64,000 nt of DNA from Brienomyrus brachyistius (taxonomy: Eukaryota; Chordata; Actinopteri; Osteoglossiformes; Mormyridae): assembly GCF_023856365.1 (NCBI RefSeq), contig NW_026042441.1, forward strand, positions 1 to 64,000, given 5' to 3'. Under the pieces are notes generated by a model that was given only the letters and a program-made list of their open reading frames with translations, was not told the DNA's origin and did not search any database. Both the position numbers and the translations under genes were made by a program. The stretch's first letter is position 1. Each line of letters starts with the position of its first letter. Below are positions 10,665 through 22,274 of the stretch, piece by piece.

Positions 10665-11299
10665 TTCAGTATCTACATGTAAAGGGAGCAGACACAGGAA
10701 AAAGGTATTGAAGACCCTTGATATGATATTGCTGTTTTTGTTTTAGATTCCAAAGTTAACCCTTTAATTTATCCCTTTTCCCCAAGTAGAACGCTGCATT
10801 TACTTTACATTTTGCTTTGGAGTCGGAAGTTCCAAAATCACCAGGTAAGTTAATCGATTGTATGTGTTTTAACTACTAGAAAGATGTTAATGATAAGCCT
10901 TAAGATTTATTAAAAATGTATTGTTTTTTTGTAAATTAAAAACGGGTACCCTCGTGGACCAAGACTTGAGGGCATTTGTACAATCCACCTGTACAACTTT
11001 AACTGGTTCTGCAGCCTTTTTCTCCCCACAGCCTCTGCTTGTTCCCTTCTTCTCTTTCTGTCTTCCCTCCAGGAGAGCTCCTCAGGCATCTCCTGCCTGT
11101 AATTCCTGGGAAATGCCACCTGCCACCCATCCTTGGAAGCGTCGCCCATTCTCAGGATCTCATGCGTCACCATTCATCACAGTCACAGCGCTTGCAGACA
11201 TCTGGATAAAAGGAAAAGCCCATTTTTTTAAAACTTACACGTTAAATTTTCCTCTAATTACCATTTTATTATTTTAAATTTCATTATGTTTAATTACAT

Positions 11300-12715
11300 T
11301 TAGTATGGATTAAGGCACAGCCAGCCTGGATTAAGGCATCACCAGCCTGGCATCAGACTCTCCGGACAATGCCAGCCCAGAGGGGGCTGACCTGGAGGAC
11401 ATTCCCCCGGAGGACATGGAGTGGGAGCCTCCAGGTCTTGACCTGAGTCCCACTCCGTGGTGTCAGCCCCGTGGCCAAAGTTTCCCCAGCCGAGGAGGCT
11501 ATCGCCGCGACAACGGCAGGGTCAACAGAAATCCAGTCGTGGGCTCAGCTCCGGGAGGAAAAAACGAGGGTATGCTACCCAGACCTGCCTCCTGATCCAG
11601 GCTTGGTCCATGATGGTCTTTCAGGGTATCCCATCCAATGGTTCCCAAAAGGAACCACCTCCGGTCTCCTTATGGCTCTGATACTGGCCTGTGCTTTTGT
11701 TTTGCAAGGTCCCTGGTTTGGTCCAGTTCCTGTCCTGCCTGCCCCTCGACACCCTCCGACTCTGCCAACCCCTCGCCGTCTACCGATGCTGTTCTTCCCT
11801 CGGCTGCCGCAGACGAGTAGAGCTTCTACAGACCCAGACAGGATTCCAAAGGCCCCCCTGGCCGTGACCCTTCTGCGGCACCCCGGAGCCCATCAGAGGC
11901 CCTGAACTGTTCACTTTACCTCCCATGCTACCTAGTGTCTTGCCCCTCCTAATACCTCAGTCTTTGGTCTGTAGTCTTGCTTCCCCGTGGCTCTCCCTGG
12001 TTTCACCTCTTAGCCTGATTTCACTGTTCCAGCCCCCACTCCAGTCACTCTTGCTTCCCGCTTTAGGTTCCCCTCTCCTGGCCATATTATTGTTGCACTG
12101 GTTCCGTTGCTTGCCTGTCTTGTCTGGTTGTGTCCTGCCTTGTCTGTCCCTGTGTCGTCTTTGGTCCTTTTGATGCCCAATCCCTCCCTTTTGTCTCCTT
12201 CTACTGTGTCCTTTGTTCCCACTTACCCACTGACACCCACTGTCTGTCTTTTGGTCCATAGTCAGCATCCCTGTTGGATTACCTGGCCTGTCATGATTTG
12301 TGTCCTGGGGGTTAGTCTCCCCTGTTGTCCTTGGTTTTGCCCTGGTCTGTGTGTCCCCTCAATGATGCCCTTGTACCCGGAGGGCACAGGATTGGGAGGG
12401 GGGCGTTTACTGTCATATCTTGCCCATTTAGTCAACCTTACCCTCCAGTTCTCCTCCCTGATGAGCCACGCTTGGTGTCTATTAGTCTCACCCCATGTTC
12501 CTCCCCTTCTGTCAGTCACTATCAGCTTCCTTGTGTTTTCCCATTCCTTAGTCTGGTAAAGTGCCCAGTCCTATCTTCTCCAGTTGTGTCCTTGTCTGTT
12601 TGCGTCTCTGTGCCCAAACCTGCCTGTCAATAAAACCCCACGAAGGGGATTCTGCCCTACAGCTTGCATTTGGGTCCTACTTCCCACCGGTGACGTGACA
12701 GAGGAATACATGCTT
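11300..12715 (+). other. C/T-rich retroelement-like stretch with poly(A) signal
   Basis: A compositional island rich in C and T on the plus strand. A frame of about 80 codons (about 11350-11595) is acidic, then Arg/Gly-rich (GADLEDIPPEDMEWEPPG motif). Downstream there is only Pro/Leu/Ser-rich translation from the CT bias. AATAAA at 12629-12634 is followed by a GC-richer tail. This is the look of the 3' end of a fish retroelement, but I see no reverse-transcriptase motif, LTR or tail repeat, so the class is undetermined. Confidence 0.35.
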
Positions 12716-14365
12716 AGTGCCAGGCAGAAATCTTTGATTTTGCATCCATATGGTGACTTGGTGAAGTTAGCTGATAGTTCTCTTGATTCCAAAGACATGA
12801 TTCTTGTCTGTGCATTATGCATATCCAAAGTTAAGAGCTTCAGATTAATAGGTGCGAAAAACGCATCTTGCGTTTGTCGAGTTCGAAGGGTTAACTCACT
12901 GAATATTTATGTTACGCCGAACATGACTCATTGTCGTTTTGGACAGTAAGCACTTTATGTAATTCATCCATTGCTCCTTTTCCTTATGGTATACAGCCGC
13001 TTTATACATGTGGAGACTCACACACATTTTTCACATTCCATTACTTTCACACATTTTACTGTCATTGTACATCTCTTCTGATGTCACATTTATTTATTTG
13101 TTTATTTATAACCTGGTAACTGCACACTGCACAAATACAAATAAATGATGAATTACCAAAACCTTAAATACTGTACAGAAGGATAAACTCAATTATTGCT
13201 GAAAAAATCTACACACAGATATAAAAATATAATATTCCCATCAAAATCACACATGCACAGCCAAAAATGTAGGCAGTAACTATATACTGCTTTGCCAAAC
13301 AGGTACAGGTATCAGACACAGAGAACATCAACTTGTTCATTATACTCTTTGGTTATAAGATAACTGGGTACATCATCCAGCAGAAGGAAAAATAGGCCGA
13401 CCATTTAAAACTGAGAATACATTCAGCAAACTGAATGTGACCTTCACTGCCAGACATGCAAAGTGTTAAAAGGTGCAGTGTTATACTGTACATAACATTT
13501 TAATTAAAGATATTCAAATTTAATATTGTGTACTTTAGTGAACTTTTGTTACCTTCCTCGCACAAATATGTGAATTCGTCCCATACTGAAAGAAATTACC
13601 CTTTATGCCCTCACCGATGTGAATTGGCACAAATTTCCACAGCTTTCTCACCATAGCCAGCCATTTTCTCCATAATCATAATCAATTCCAACTCCTATTA
13701 TTTCTTTCACTGCAGACAGAATGACGTGGCCTTCCATCCACTTCAGTCTCATTCATTCTGCAATATGGGTGCTTGTGGTTATTAAGCAAGCAAGCAAATG
13801 ATCCATCTTCTTCTGCAGTATCAGCACTTAAAGGAGAAAGTCAGTGTGAGAATAGGTGACTGCAGTGACTGTCCTTCCGTGCCATCAGTGTGTGCAGGGA
13901 GTAAGACCAGAGTACAGACGCACAAAGCTTATATTTCTTGCTTTTACCAAAAACAAGCTGAAAAATAAATATGTCCAGCTCTTGCCTGAGAACTGCTGCG
14001 ATATTTCTATTTCAAATACAAGCTCGAATCCATCCATCCATCCTATGTAACCGGGGGTCCGGCGTCGGCTGTCAGAGGGCTGAAACGGCAGACGCTGTCG
14101 GTAATCCAGGTCGGCTGATCGTAGCTGGCAGTAAGCGCGCCAGGCATGATTCGGAGCCAAGGAGGTGAAGCAGAGATCGGTACACAGGAAGACAGGAACA
14201 CAAGGAGGGGAAAAACGCTTGCACGCTGCATAAACCACGAAGATCTCACGTCTGGCCAGAAATAAGAGACTGAGAAGGGGAAGGTTGACCACAGATGGGA
14301 GGGGCGGGGTTCCAAAGCGGAACCACACCTCCTCAGGCACTTCCATCTCCTGCCAATATTCCTCT
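12716..14365. other. No supported feature
   Basis: AT-rich sequence without a coherent coding frame. (TTTA)n-like runs occur near 13085-13110. Short CATCCATC runs near 14030-14042 resemble a reversed SINE tail but lack the rest of the SINE. Confidence 0.5.
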
Positions 14366-14369
14366 GTCC

Positions 14370-15920
14370 TTTATTTCCCTTCACACTGCACTCCAATCAT
14401 GCTCCACAACCACAAACCTCTGAAATCTCCTACACTCTCTGCACTCGACTGACTCCTTACCAGCTTCTCTCCTGCCGCTGCCTGCACTCCTTCATGTTCT
14501 GTCGGCACCCAAACCACCTGCTTTGCTCGCCCCATCATTTCTCCCAGATTTAGCGTGGGCTGATTAAAAGCCACTGCTAAGGGGGGCTCCTCCTCTGGTG
14601 TGTTGTACCATTCCCACCAGTCCTCCGTATCTGAATGGCTACTCCCTCAGGGCCTAATATTATCCAGTCTGTTGTCATGCAAGATTCTGGAACATGCAGG
14701 TTGGACAGGTGTGTCTATGCTGATCACAGCTCCAGCACACCAGCTGAATCAGCCTGTTCCCCAGTCTCCCCAGGGTCTAGGATCATCAAATTTGTGAGTA
14801 AATGGGTACCCTCTGAGGAAACCCCCATCCATTGTATCTACTCACCTGTTCTAATTAGGAACCGGAGGCCAATTAGTGGCCTTGTTTTTTTGGCGGTGAC
14901 TGACTCAATTTCTTCGTCAGCTCCCTCTCATGCTCTTCAGCAGAGTCCTCCTCCTCTCTGTACAAGTCAATAGCGTGGATCAGCTGCTTCTCAGGAATAG
15001 TAATAAGCGCCACCACTTGCCTTAGCCTGCTTCTCACTGGCTTCAGGAGCGTGTCCTGCAGTGCCCTCCGGTACAGACCTCTGAACACCGAATCCTGTAG
15101 GTCCTGCTCTGTCTCAGTGCTCCACCGCTTTTCTTGGGCTTGCAGATAGGCAGCTGGGCTCTCCCCCTCCTTTACGGGCTCCTCCTTCATTTCAGCCACA
15201 CCTAGTCCCTGTCACCACTGCCAGCATTCTCTCCATTCCGTCTACCCCCAGGACACAAGCCTGAACCGCTTTTATGTCCCCCATCACCAAGAGCCGTCCC
15301 ATAGTTTCCTCCTCAAATACTTTCATCCATTTTCAAGCTCCGTCTGCCAGGACTGTTCTGCCCATGGTACATACTGTGTCTGTGCTCCTTTCGCCACCAG
15401 GGGGAGCATCAGAGTGTCCCTATCGGGGGTCTCACAGCCCTCCTGCTTCCCACTGTTCTATGATCTGCATTATCCTCCTCTACTCCTTCCTCACTATCCG
15501 TTTCTATCTCCTTCTCCTGAAACTGACTCCATCCTCTACATGGAGGGTTAGGGCTGTCCATCAGATGCATCAGCCCTTCTGCAGCCCTACCACTTGCTCC
15601 GCACCCCACCTTTATATCACCCCCTTTTTTCTTAAACCCACATGCCTGGCCTTCTATTATTATATCACTCCTTCGCAGTCCTTCCTTCACGGTCTGCCGC
15701 CGCTGGTCGCTCACTTCCCTGTACCCATATAAACAACTTTCTTCATCCTTCTGTTTCTTCCCCTCTGAACTTTACCTTGCCCTCTATTACTGGAAAGTGG
15801 CCCTTAAATATCAGAGGTGGCCCTTCTACTAACAGATACAGTCCCTGATACAGAGGAAGTCGTAACTCCTCCTGCTCTGTTTCACCTTTGACTCCTGCCT
15901 GATTCTCACTCATCACTCTC
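14370..15920 (-). pseudogene. Retrovirus-like gag remnant
   Basis: The clearest part (14873-15199, minus) encodes about 108 aa with the look of a retroviral capsid C-terminal region: GESPAAYLQ near the start, a helix-rich FRGLYRRALQDTLLKPV segment, then a long charged helix (DLYREEEDSAEEHERELTKK). Upstream on the same strand (about 15409-15900) lie open but broken frames with a basic region and acidic stretches, as in matrix/linker parts of gag. No major homology region, zinc knuckle or protease can be placed with certainty. The assignment rests on residue pattern alone. It is clearly disabled by frameshifts. Confidence 0.5.
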
Positions 15921-16079
15921 TCATCACTTTCTGCTCTTTTCTCCAGGCCTCTCCCTTTGCCATAACCTCAGAACCTCCAGTTGCTCACTCCTTTTCTTGT
16001 TACACCTTTCTGTGTTCTTATTAGCCTTATGATACTTTATCAGAGTCTCCATCTCCTCACACACTGCCACATCCAGAAA

Positions 16080-16785
16080 TATGGCAGAAATATAAAGTAC
16101 AGATATTTTATGGGTTCCACTGAAATAAAGGTAGCTGATTATGAGAAAGACCTCGGTGTGTATGTTGATGCTTCCATGTCCCACTCTCGCCAGTGTGGGG
16201 AAGCAATAAAAAAGGCAAATAGAATGTTGGGTTACATCTCTAGGTGTGTGGAGTTTAAGTCAAAGGAAGTGATGCTATGATTGTATAATTCCTTGGTAAG
16301 ACCCCACCTAGAATATTGTGTGCAGGTTTGGTCACCATACCTTAAGATGGACATTGCTGCCTTGGAAAAGGTGCAACGTAGGGCTACGAGAATGATTCCC
16401 AGTCTTAGCGGAATGTCTTATGAGGACAGGTTAGTTGAGCTGAATCTGTTCAGACTAAGTGGGGGCATGAGCCAGTTATATAAGATTCTAACAGGTCTGG
16501 ATGGTGAGTGACATGACATACTAGAACTCGTGGCCACAAGTAGAATTTAGCGGGAGAACATTTTAAAACGAATTTGAGGAAGCACTTCTTTACACAGCGT
16601 GTAGTTAGAGTATGGAATAGTCTTCCTACTAGTGTAGCGCAAGCTAAAACCCTGGGTTTCTTTAAATCAGAGCTAGATAAGATTTTACCAACTCTGAGCT
16701 GTTAGGTAAGTTTTTCCCAAAAGTGCTTGATGGGCCGGATGGCTTCCTCTCGTTAGTAAATTTCTTATGTTCTTAAGGTTACTTT
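16080..16785 (+). pseudogene. CR1-type LINE, ORF2 C-terminal end and 3' UTR
   Basis: Two in-frame pieces (15981-16280 and 16281-16511, separated by one stop) carry motifs typical of the region after the RT domain of CR1-group LINEs: YEKDLGVYVD, KKANRMLGYISR, YNSLVRPHLEYCVQVWSP and LEKVQRRATRMI. The 3' end reads CTTGATGGGCCGGATGGC up to about 16780. It is 5'-truncated, the usual state of dead LINE copies. A short reversed copy of the same 3' end lies at 19936-20065. Confidence 0.8.
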
Positions 16786-16789
16786 TCCT

Positions 16790-17225
16790 ATAGAACAAGT
16801 CTATACATTGTACTTTTATTAAACAAATGAAATAGCCTTATGCTATTTATCTTATTTACACAAATGCTTGTCATTTTTGTCTCGTCTACACAGTCGCGTA
16901 TTTACAATTCTCCTCTGCTCTCTGTATTGCGCATGGCGGACTTCCGCCCCGATGCAGACAGGTGAGCACACTCCCACCAGCGGACAGAGAGCGCGCGTCG
17001 GAAAATATGTCACGTCAACCATCTCAAAAGCAGACAAAAATATCTGCTGTGCCATTTATCTGTGTATGACTCCTCAGATCTCCAGTCCGGTCAAAAGTTT
17101 CACTAATTATCTACTTCTTCCCTTGCATGTTTAGTCCTATACTGAACTCCCTGTTCACTACACCTTACACATCTTAAGTTTAAGATTTGTCCAAATTTTA
17201 CAGTAACCTACCCACACTTATATTA
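16790..17225. other. No supported feature
   Basis: A GC-richer patch at 16895-17010 contains GCGCGCGTCGG but no gene or repeat match within the window. Confidence 0.4.
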
Positions 17226-17229
17226 CAGA

Positions 17230-18650
17230 GAATGTTTTTTGCATTAAAGCTCGCAAATACTAAATTTGATTCCACAGTTATGGCTTTAGATACCGAGGGA
17301 TCCTGGTATATCATACTTATACAAAACTAATTATGGTAAATTACTATGTGAAATAAAGAATTATCTCAAAGATGGGAAATCCTCCCTCTATCCTTATTGG
17401 GGAGAGTGGAGAGCATTAGAATGAACATACCACCTAGGCTTCTCTTTATGTTCCAGTCCCTGCCCATAGGGGTCCCTATATCTACATTCAAAACGCTCAA
17501 TAAATGGTTATCCAAATTTACCTGGCAAAACAAAAGACCCAGGATTGAACTGAAAAGACTATTAAACCCAAAAGAGAATGCGGGTCCTGACTTGCCTAAT
17601 TAAAAAAAATATTACTTGGCAGCCCAACTTATATCAGTAGTGGTATGGATTACCCAGGACAGGGAGGGTCAGTGGGTGGTAATGGAACAGAGTATCTGCC
17701 CAAATTTGCCGCTGGACATAGCAATTATTTTTAATCAAGATACACGGAAAGTAAATAAAATCAATAACATTTGGATAGGAAACGCTCTGAAAAGTGAGAG
17801 AGAGGCTGGGACGCCCTTCATCAATATCAAGATCAATGAAAATTGCACAGAATGTTGATTTTTTCTACCATCTAAATTAGATACAGGGTTTAAGACATGG
17901 GGAGAAAAGAGGTTTAACCAGTTGGATCAGTTGTGTGATGGAGGAGATCTAATGTCCTTCGAACATCTTAGAAATAAATGTGGCCTCCCAGTGCCCGATT
18001 GTTTTAGATACCTACAGTCAACAAATATATTGTTTATATGAACAATTAAAGGATTGGTTAAAAAGAACATTATATCATATATTTATAAAATATTGCAAAA
18101 GGAGTCAACAGTGTTAATAAAGAGAAATGAGAACTAGAGATGAATACTATCATTAACGATGAAGATTGGACTCATTCATGTAAAGAAGGACACAGAATAA
18201 CAAACAGTCCTACATGGTGGGAATTTGATTGGAAAGTTAAGATGAGATACTTTAAGACTCCCCTTCTCACCTCTACGTTTGGTAACACCTCAAATCAGGG
18301 GTTTATTGGAGGGGTTGTGACCTGGTAGGAGACCACACCCACATTTTTTGGGATTATCCAGAATTGTCAGAGTACTGGCAAAATATACAGGAAGAGATAA
18401 AAAATAAATGTTTGAACATAAAATTACCACTTGAACCAGCTCGTTTCATACTAGGAATTATGCCACAGAATATAGTGCATGAAAATAAGGTTGTATTACA
18501 GAGAGTTCTTCTTGTAATTGCCAGGAGGATGATAACGATCTCCTGGCTAAAACCCCAGACACCCACGACAGTACAATGGAAAGAAAGAGGAAAGAAAGTG
18601 TATAATATGGAATTTATAACTGAAAAATTGTTAACGAGAACAGAGTGTTT
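17230..18650 (+). pseudogene. L1-type LINE, ORF2 C-terminal part
   Basis: Plus-strand frames (17397-17603, 17616-17858, 18364-18640 and others) show the post-RT part of an L1/Tx1-type ORF2: LMGRVESIRMN-like and PRLLFMFQSLPI near the start, WLSKFTWQNKRPRI, and a C-terminal LPLEPARFILGI and SWLKPQTPTTVQW segment. Stops and frameshifts separate the pieces. It is a different, more decayed subfamily from the L1 at 45.5-51.5 kb. Confidence 0.75.
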
Positions 18651-18654
18651 TGTG

Positions 18655-19460
18655 GAAGAAATTTCTCGAAGTCCGATGTTTAAGTGTTTGACAGAACTTT
18701 ATTATTTGATGAGCTCACAGGGAACAGACACTCAGCAAGCATGCGTCTTGTGTTCTGCTCCCCGAGCAACAAATGCATACATCTTTTATGGCCTAAAATG
18801 CGACAGTCATCTGACAAATCAAGGACAAATCGGATTTTTGGACGTTCCAGTTACTTCTGCCTTTCAAGGTCCAGGCAGTACAAAGAAAGTTTGGCCATTT
18901 GGAGATACCAGTTTCTTCTACGTTTTCAAGGTCCACCTATCAGCTTAGAACAAGTCTATCTATTTGGGACTTTTCCTTTTGCTATATTATTCTAGGACTC
19001 GTTGTTCTCTTTTTCTACATTTTATATTATCCAATACCATGCATTCATTTTATAATATCTTCTGCAACAGCTTACTTCGCAGGTCAAGCCTTTGCTTTGA
19101 CCTGGGCCTCTTGCTGATCAAGCAATATATGGCAAACATGTTAGTTCCTCTATAGAAAATAGAAATTTCTTACTTAAGCAGATTTGCATTCTTGTTTGAT
19201 ACATTCAATTAATGACAAGTAAATTACATTGTTTCAACCACTATGTGTAAATCAACAACACATTGTAAACTCAATTGTTAATTACTGATTAGGTAATGCA
19301 TTTTGCATAATCATCTACATTCCATTATTGATTACTGATTAGCATAATCAAGAATTTTCTATCACAGTTTCTTTATTAAAAGGTTTCCAATCTGTAATTT
19401 TCTTTTTTCAACAGAAGTATGGCACTTAGGAAAGGATAGGGTTGAATTGAGACTTCCATG
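18655..19460. other. No supported feature
   Basis: Open stretches at 18684-19155 have no recognisable domain, and the sequence becomes AT-rich towards 19460. Confidence 0.4.
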
Positions 19461-19462
19461 TA

Positions 19463-19933
19463 CAGCACTGTGCAAAAATCTTAGGCAGGCAAAGAAAACG
19501 ATGTTTAGATTGTCCTCGTGTTGGTGTAAAACTATGATATTATGCCTGTCAAAGTGTCTCAGCTTAGCCATTTCAGAACCTCTGCTAACATCATCCTAGT
19601 ATTTGTAGCGACCGTCCAGTGCAGCCATGTATTTTTTGACTTGGCCACTAGCACACCTCATACAGCTAGTCAATCTGTCAAAATCATGGAACGGCTGAGG
19701 TGCCCCTGAGGAGAAGTTTGGGAACTGAAGCGGTGTTCATCTAGCCATCCGACTAGATATCAGTATCTTTTTAGAAAAGAGAAGAAATTATTAATAGTTT
19801 TTATTGTGTTCCTCTTAATTTACACGTTCTAATGTTAAATTGTGTTATTTGTTCTAAGCCAAAGTACACTTGCTACCCAGATAAACAGCTTTAAACATTT
19901 CTTTGGACTGCCTAAGACTTTTGCACAGTACTG
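19463..19933. mobile_element. Tc1/mariner-type MITE (471 bp)
   Basis: Inverted ends start CAGCACTGTGCAAAAATC at 19463 and, inverted, CAGTACTGTGCAAAAGTC ending at 19933. They are flanked by TA on both sides (19461-19462, 19934-19935). There is no coding capacity, so it must have been mobilised in trans. Confidence 0.8.
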
Positions 19934-19935
19934 TA

Positions 19936-20065
19936 TATCTTAGAACATAAGAAATTTACAAATTAGAGGAGCCCATTCGGCCCATCAAGCTCGTTTGGGA
20001 AGAACTTAACTAATAGCTCAGAGTTGTTAAAATCTTATCCAGCTCTGATTTAACCATCTCTCTCA
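19936..20065 (-). repeat. CR1 3'-end fragment
   Basis: Reverse complement of the 3' end of the CR1 element seen at about 16660-16780: ACATAAGAAATTTAC, then CCCATTCGGCCCATCAAG, then TCCAGCTCTGATTT. Confidence 0.7.
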
Positions 20066-20119
20066 ATATAATATTGGGATCATTTATTCTCTTCAGAGGC
20101 CTCCATAGAATAATGCATC

Positions 20120-20384
20120 CATCCTCTCAATTATGTTTAGACAGACGTATCCTAAGGCACCAGGGCAACAACAGTCAGAATAACAACAGAATCATCAATT
20201 TCACAGCTAGTTTTAAAAATTGCTTTAATGCAGAGTGATTACAGAAAAAAAGATAAGCAAATTTGGTAATATTAACAAAATTATTAAAACATGTAGAGTA
20301 ATAGACATATTTGTCTTTCAGACATATTGTGCTTTTTTAAGAGCAGAAGGGATACATTAAATCAGGATTATATTTTGTTTTTAA

Positions 20385-20452
<68 letters not shown>

Positions 20453-20989
20453 TTTAAATTTACATCATTATAAATGAGAACTATAAGTGATTGCTAATTA
20501 CTGTTAACTAATTTCCTGTATGATCTTTCTCCCCTTCAGTCTTAAAAATAATTATATGTCAGGGGGCCAATCAGTGGAGGCACACAGACACGGTGGCCGG
20601 TTATCCTATTTGTTCAGCGCCAACCCAACAAGTAGAAAATTCAGCACCACGGACAGTGATCTGTGCTACTATGACGTCAGGTCCTTTCATTGGCTCCATA
20701 TATTTTTCTAGAAATAACTAATTGGCTCTTTTCTAGAAATGTCCAGCCTATATGAAGAGAATATTTTATTTTTATTTAGACTAAGAAACTACAGAAAATC
20801 AGCTCTGCATGTGATCTCCCCTTTACTGCTCAAGGAGGGCACACGCACATCAACAAATATCAATGCAACAATTACAGAAGAACAATTTCTCACAGCTTCA
20901 GAAGAAGTCAGATTTCTGTGTAATTCAGAGATTGTCCAAGACTTCTGCTAGAACATTTTCTGCACTTGAACCGAATTTCAAAATAAATG
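20120..20989 (+). repeat. Third, diverged copy of the inverted-duplication-2 repeat
   Basis: It matches 34440-34990 in reverse complement (for example CACCAGGGCAACAACAG near 20160 and AGGATAACCGG-type sequence near 20600). From about 20695 it also matches the start of the right arm at 57517-57830 (TGTGATCTCCCCTTTACTGCTC). It is clearly more diverged than the two arms are from each other. A (TA)n tract lies at about 20386-20447 inside it. Confidence 0.8.
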
Positions 20990-20999
20990 ACACCTGGGT

Positions 21000-21307
21000 G
21001 ACCCAGGTTCGAGTCTCTGCCTGGATCACATGTGTGTGGAGTTTGCATGTTCTCTCCATATCGTCGTGGGGTTTTCTCCGGGTACTCCGGTTTCCCCCCC
21101 ACAGTCCAAAAACATGCTGAGGCTAATTGGAGTTGCTAAATTGCCCCTAGGTGTGCATGTGTGAGTGAATGGTGTGTGAGTGTGCCCTGCAATGGGCTGG
21201 CCCCCCATCCTGGGTTGTTCCCTGCCTCGTGCCCATTGCTTCTGGGATAGGCTCCGGACCCCCCACGACCCAGTATGATTAGTGGTTTGGAAAATGGATG
21301 GATGGAT
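21000..21307 (+). mobile_element. tRNA-derived SINE, 5'-truncated
   Basis: It starts within the tRNA-like B-box region (GGTTCGAGTCTCTGCCTGG) and ends in ATGGATGGATGGAT. Flanked by ACACCTGGGT at 20990-20999 and 21308-21317, a 10-bp target duplication. The RNA polymerase III A box is missing. Confidence 0.85.
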
Positions 21308-21317
21308 ACACCTGGGT

Positions 21318-22265
21318 CTATTAAAAGAAGGTGATGCTGCCTGAACCACCAACCAAGGCTGGGAGGAAAGGGAGGAACACTAGTCAAATGAAGGAAGAAA
21401 AGGCCACCGTATCTCATGGTCACGAATACAAAAGTCAGGGAGTGTTATGAAGAAGGCACCACACTTAAGACTATTGGTTTTATGCAGTGAATTACACCAG
21501 AGAGAGTTTTTGCATTTTAGCTGTGTCATGTAACATTCCTCAGACTTCATTTTAATGTTTTCTTCAACGCAACAAAGTCCCACGGTAACAAAAGCGCTGA
21601 GGTCTGGATCGTTAATTGCAATGTGGGGAGTGCAGACCAGCTGGGGTGGGGGATCGTGCTCAGTCACGATAAAAGGCAAACGGGTAAATTGTGAATACGC
21701 ACTTAATCTAACTACAGTTTAACGTTGTTCCACATACCAATATCACTACGTATCGGTATCGCAAAACAAAATTTAAAATGTTAAGATTCTGTCATTCTGA
21801 AAATCTGAGTATTTAAGACATTATGTTCCATAGCAATTTGTGGAGATAAATACCCTCGGACAGTAGCGTTCATTTCACAATTAAGTCTCTTTAAGTCATT
21901 GTTTTATGTTAAGCAGGATGAATGTGTGATTTTTAATTAATAAACCCTTAAGAGTTATATGCTTATGCTGTCGCATACTGTTCTCGGTATACAACTTAAC
22001 TTATAAAAGTCTGTTTTAAAATCTTATTATAGAATAATATAGAGAATAATTATACAAGAACTATAATTATTATGATGTTATTATTTAATTGTGTGGGCCG
22101 TGTTGCTTGATTACATTTGACTCCTCGGCACGTGGGACGCTGCCGGTTTGAAAGACGCGGCTTCACTTGTTTTCTGCACCAAGGTGGGTTGCCATTCTGC
22201 TCCCATTTTATCGGATAATTTATCTTATTATTTAGTATTTGTCAAATTTGCATGTATATTAAAAT
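21318..22265. other. No supported gene
   Basis: AT-rich. A GC patch at 22120-22190 with a CACGTG motif and an AAG|GTGGGT donor-like site could be a first exon or promoter, but nothing downstream supports it. Confidence 0.35.
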
Positions 22266-22274
22266 ATGTTTGAT

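Larger units (their letters stand above)
7545..11190. repeat. Inverted duplication 1, right arm
   Basis: Reverse-complement partner of 1-2819. It is longer because of a 970-bp solo LTR at 9695-10664 that the left arm lacks. The outer end pairs with base 1 of the window, so the true arm length is unknown. Spacer between arms: 2820-7544. Confidence 0.9.

Noticed and set aside
1..11190. A Polinton/Maverick-type element with very long terminal inverted repeats
   Set aside because: No protein-primed polymerase, integrase or capsid genes lie between the arms, and the arms contain a nested hAT with its own ends and flank, so this is duplicated genomic DNA.
11457..12633. Several overlapping Pro/Leu/Ser-rich frames as genes
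   Set aside because: Compositional by-product of a CT-rich stretch. Multiple frames on both strands are open and none has a domain.
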